From contig QWII01000111.1 in assembly GCA_021405325.1 (NCBI GenBank), positions 1 to 32,337 of the forward strand: a stretch of 32,337 nucleotides of DNA, read 5' to 3'. Position 1 is the stretch's first letter. Every line of letters starts with the position of its first letter. A program made the position numbers and the translations under genes. Below the pieces are notes generated by a model. The model was not told where the DNA came from and made no database searches. It was given only the letters and a program-made list of their open reading frames with translations. Positions 32,267-32,337 of the stretch are shown here, piece after piece. This DNA is from Caldilinea sp. CFX5 (GTDB lineage Bacteria > Chloroflexota > Anaerolineae > Caldilineales > Caldilineaceae).

Positions 32267-32337
32267 GATCCTTCTTCGGTTCCGTCGGCACCCGAAAGAT
32301 GGTACGCACCCCGGAATAGATTCCGAAACAGGACAAT

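Overview
The window looks like a piece of a GC-rich Chloroflexota genome, probably of the Anaerolineae/Caldilineae type. This is inferred from the mix of gene families (two DUF4058 paralogs, a Tat-type lipoprotein sugar-binding protein next to a FadR/GntR regulator, a large propeller/PKD surface protein carrying a YLPLAM-type motif) and from gene style; no rRNA or tRNA is present to fix the taxonomy. I see 26 protein-coding genes, no RNA genes, no CRISPR array and no complete insertion sequence.

Layout. (1) 106-6597, all on the minus strand: an envelope/polysaccharide group with a flippase-like membrane protein, a GT39-type membrane glycosyltransferase with a large C-terminal exported region, a FlgD-Ig lipoprotein and a family 2 glycosyltransferase. 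(2) 6916-12668, plus strand: a large secreted beta-propeller/PKD protein, a NagB-family sugar isomerase with an altered catalytic triad, a D-2-hydroxyacid dehydrogenase and the C-terminal remnant of an Rpn/YhgA-type nuclease. (3) 12750-15439, minus strand: a GH4 glycosidase, a MazG-like pyrophosphohydrolase and DUF4058 copy 1. (4) 15804-20178: thioredoxin reductase behind a near-consensus promoter with an operator-like dyad, MurJ, and three small membrane proteins. (5) 20373-26822: phytanoyl-CoA-type dioxygenase, DUF4058 copy 2, M20 peptidase, DUF4038/apiosidase-like glycoside hydrolase overlapping an SDR dehydrogenase, and a fumarylacetoacetate hydrolase family protein. (6) 26955-32337: an M50-like membrane metalloprotease, a FadR-type regulator divergent from an ABC sugar importer (binding protein and one permease), and a terminal membrane protein running into a PAS-domain segment with foreign codon usage.

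Functionally, regions 2, 3, 5 and 6 read as carbohydrate and sugar-acid scavenging: uptake by an ABC importer, glycoside cleavage by GH4 and DUF4038 enzymes, then oxidation and isomerisation by the dehydrogenases, NagB-like protein and FAH-family hydrolase. Regions 1 and 4 serve the cell envelope and redox maintenance.

The most unusual signal lies between the genes. Most larger intergenic regions, including all five convergent ones, hold an inverted repeat, many of them perfect over 23-31 bp and almost none followed by a U-tract. They sort into three designs: single palindromes sharing a CCGGTC-ACG-GACCGG core with covarying outer stems; palindromes of palindromes; and long hairpins whose arms repeat a 6-8 nt word at a 16-17 nt period. 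No obvious new enzyme system is evident. The repeat architecture, the operator-like dyads and the compositional break at about 31,870 deserve the closest look.
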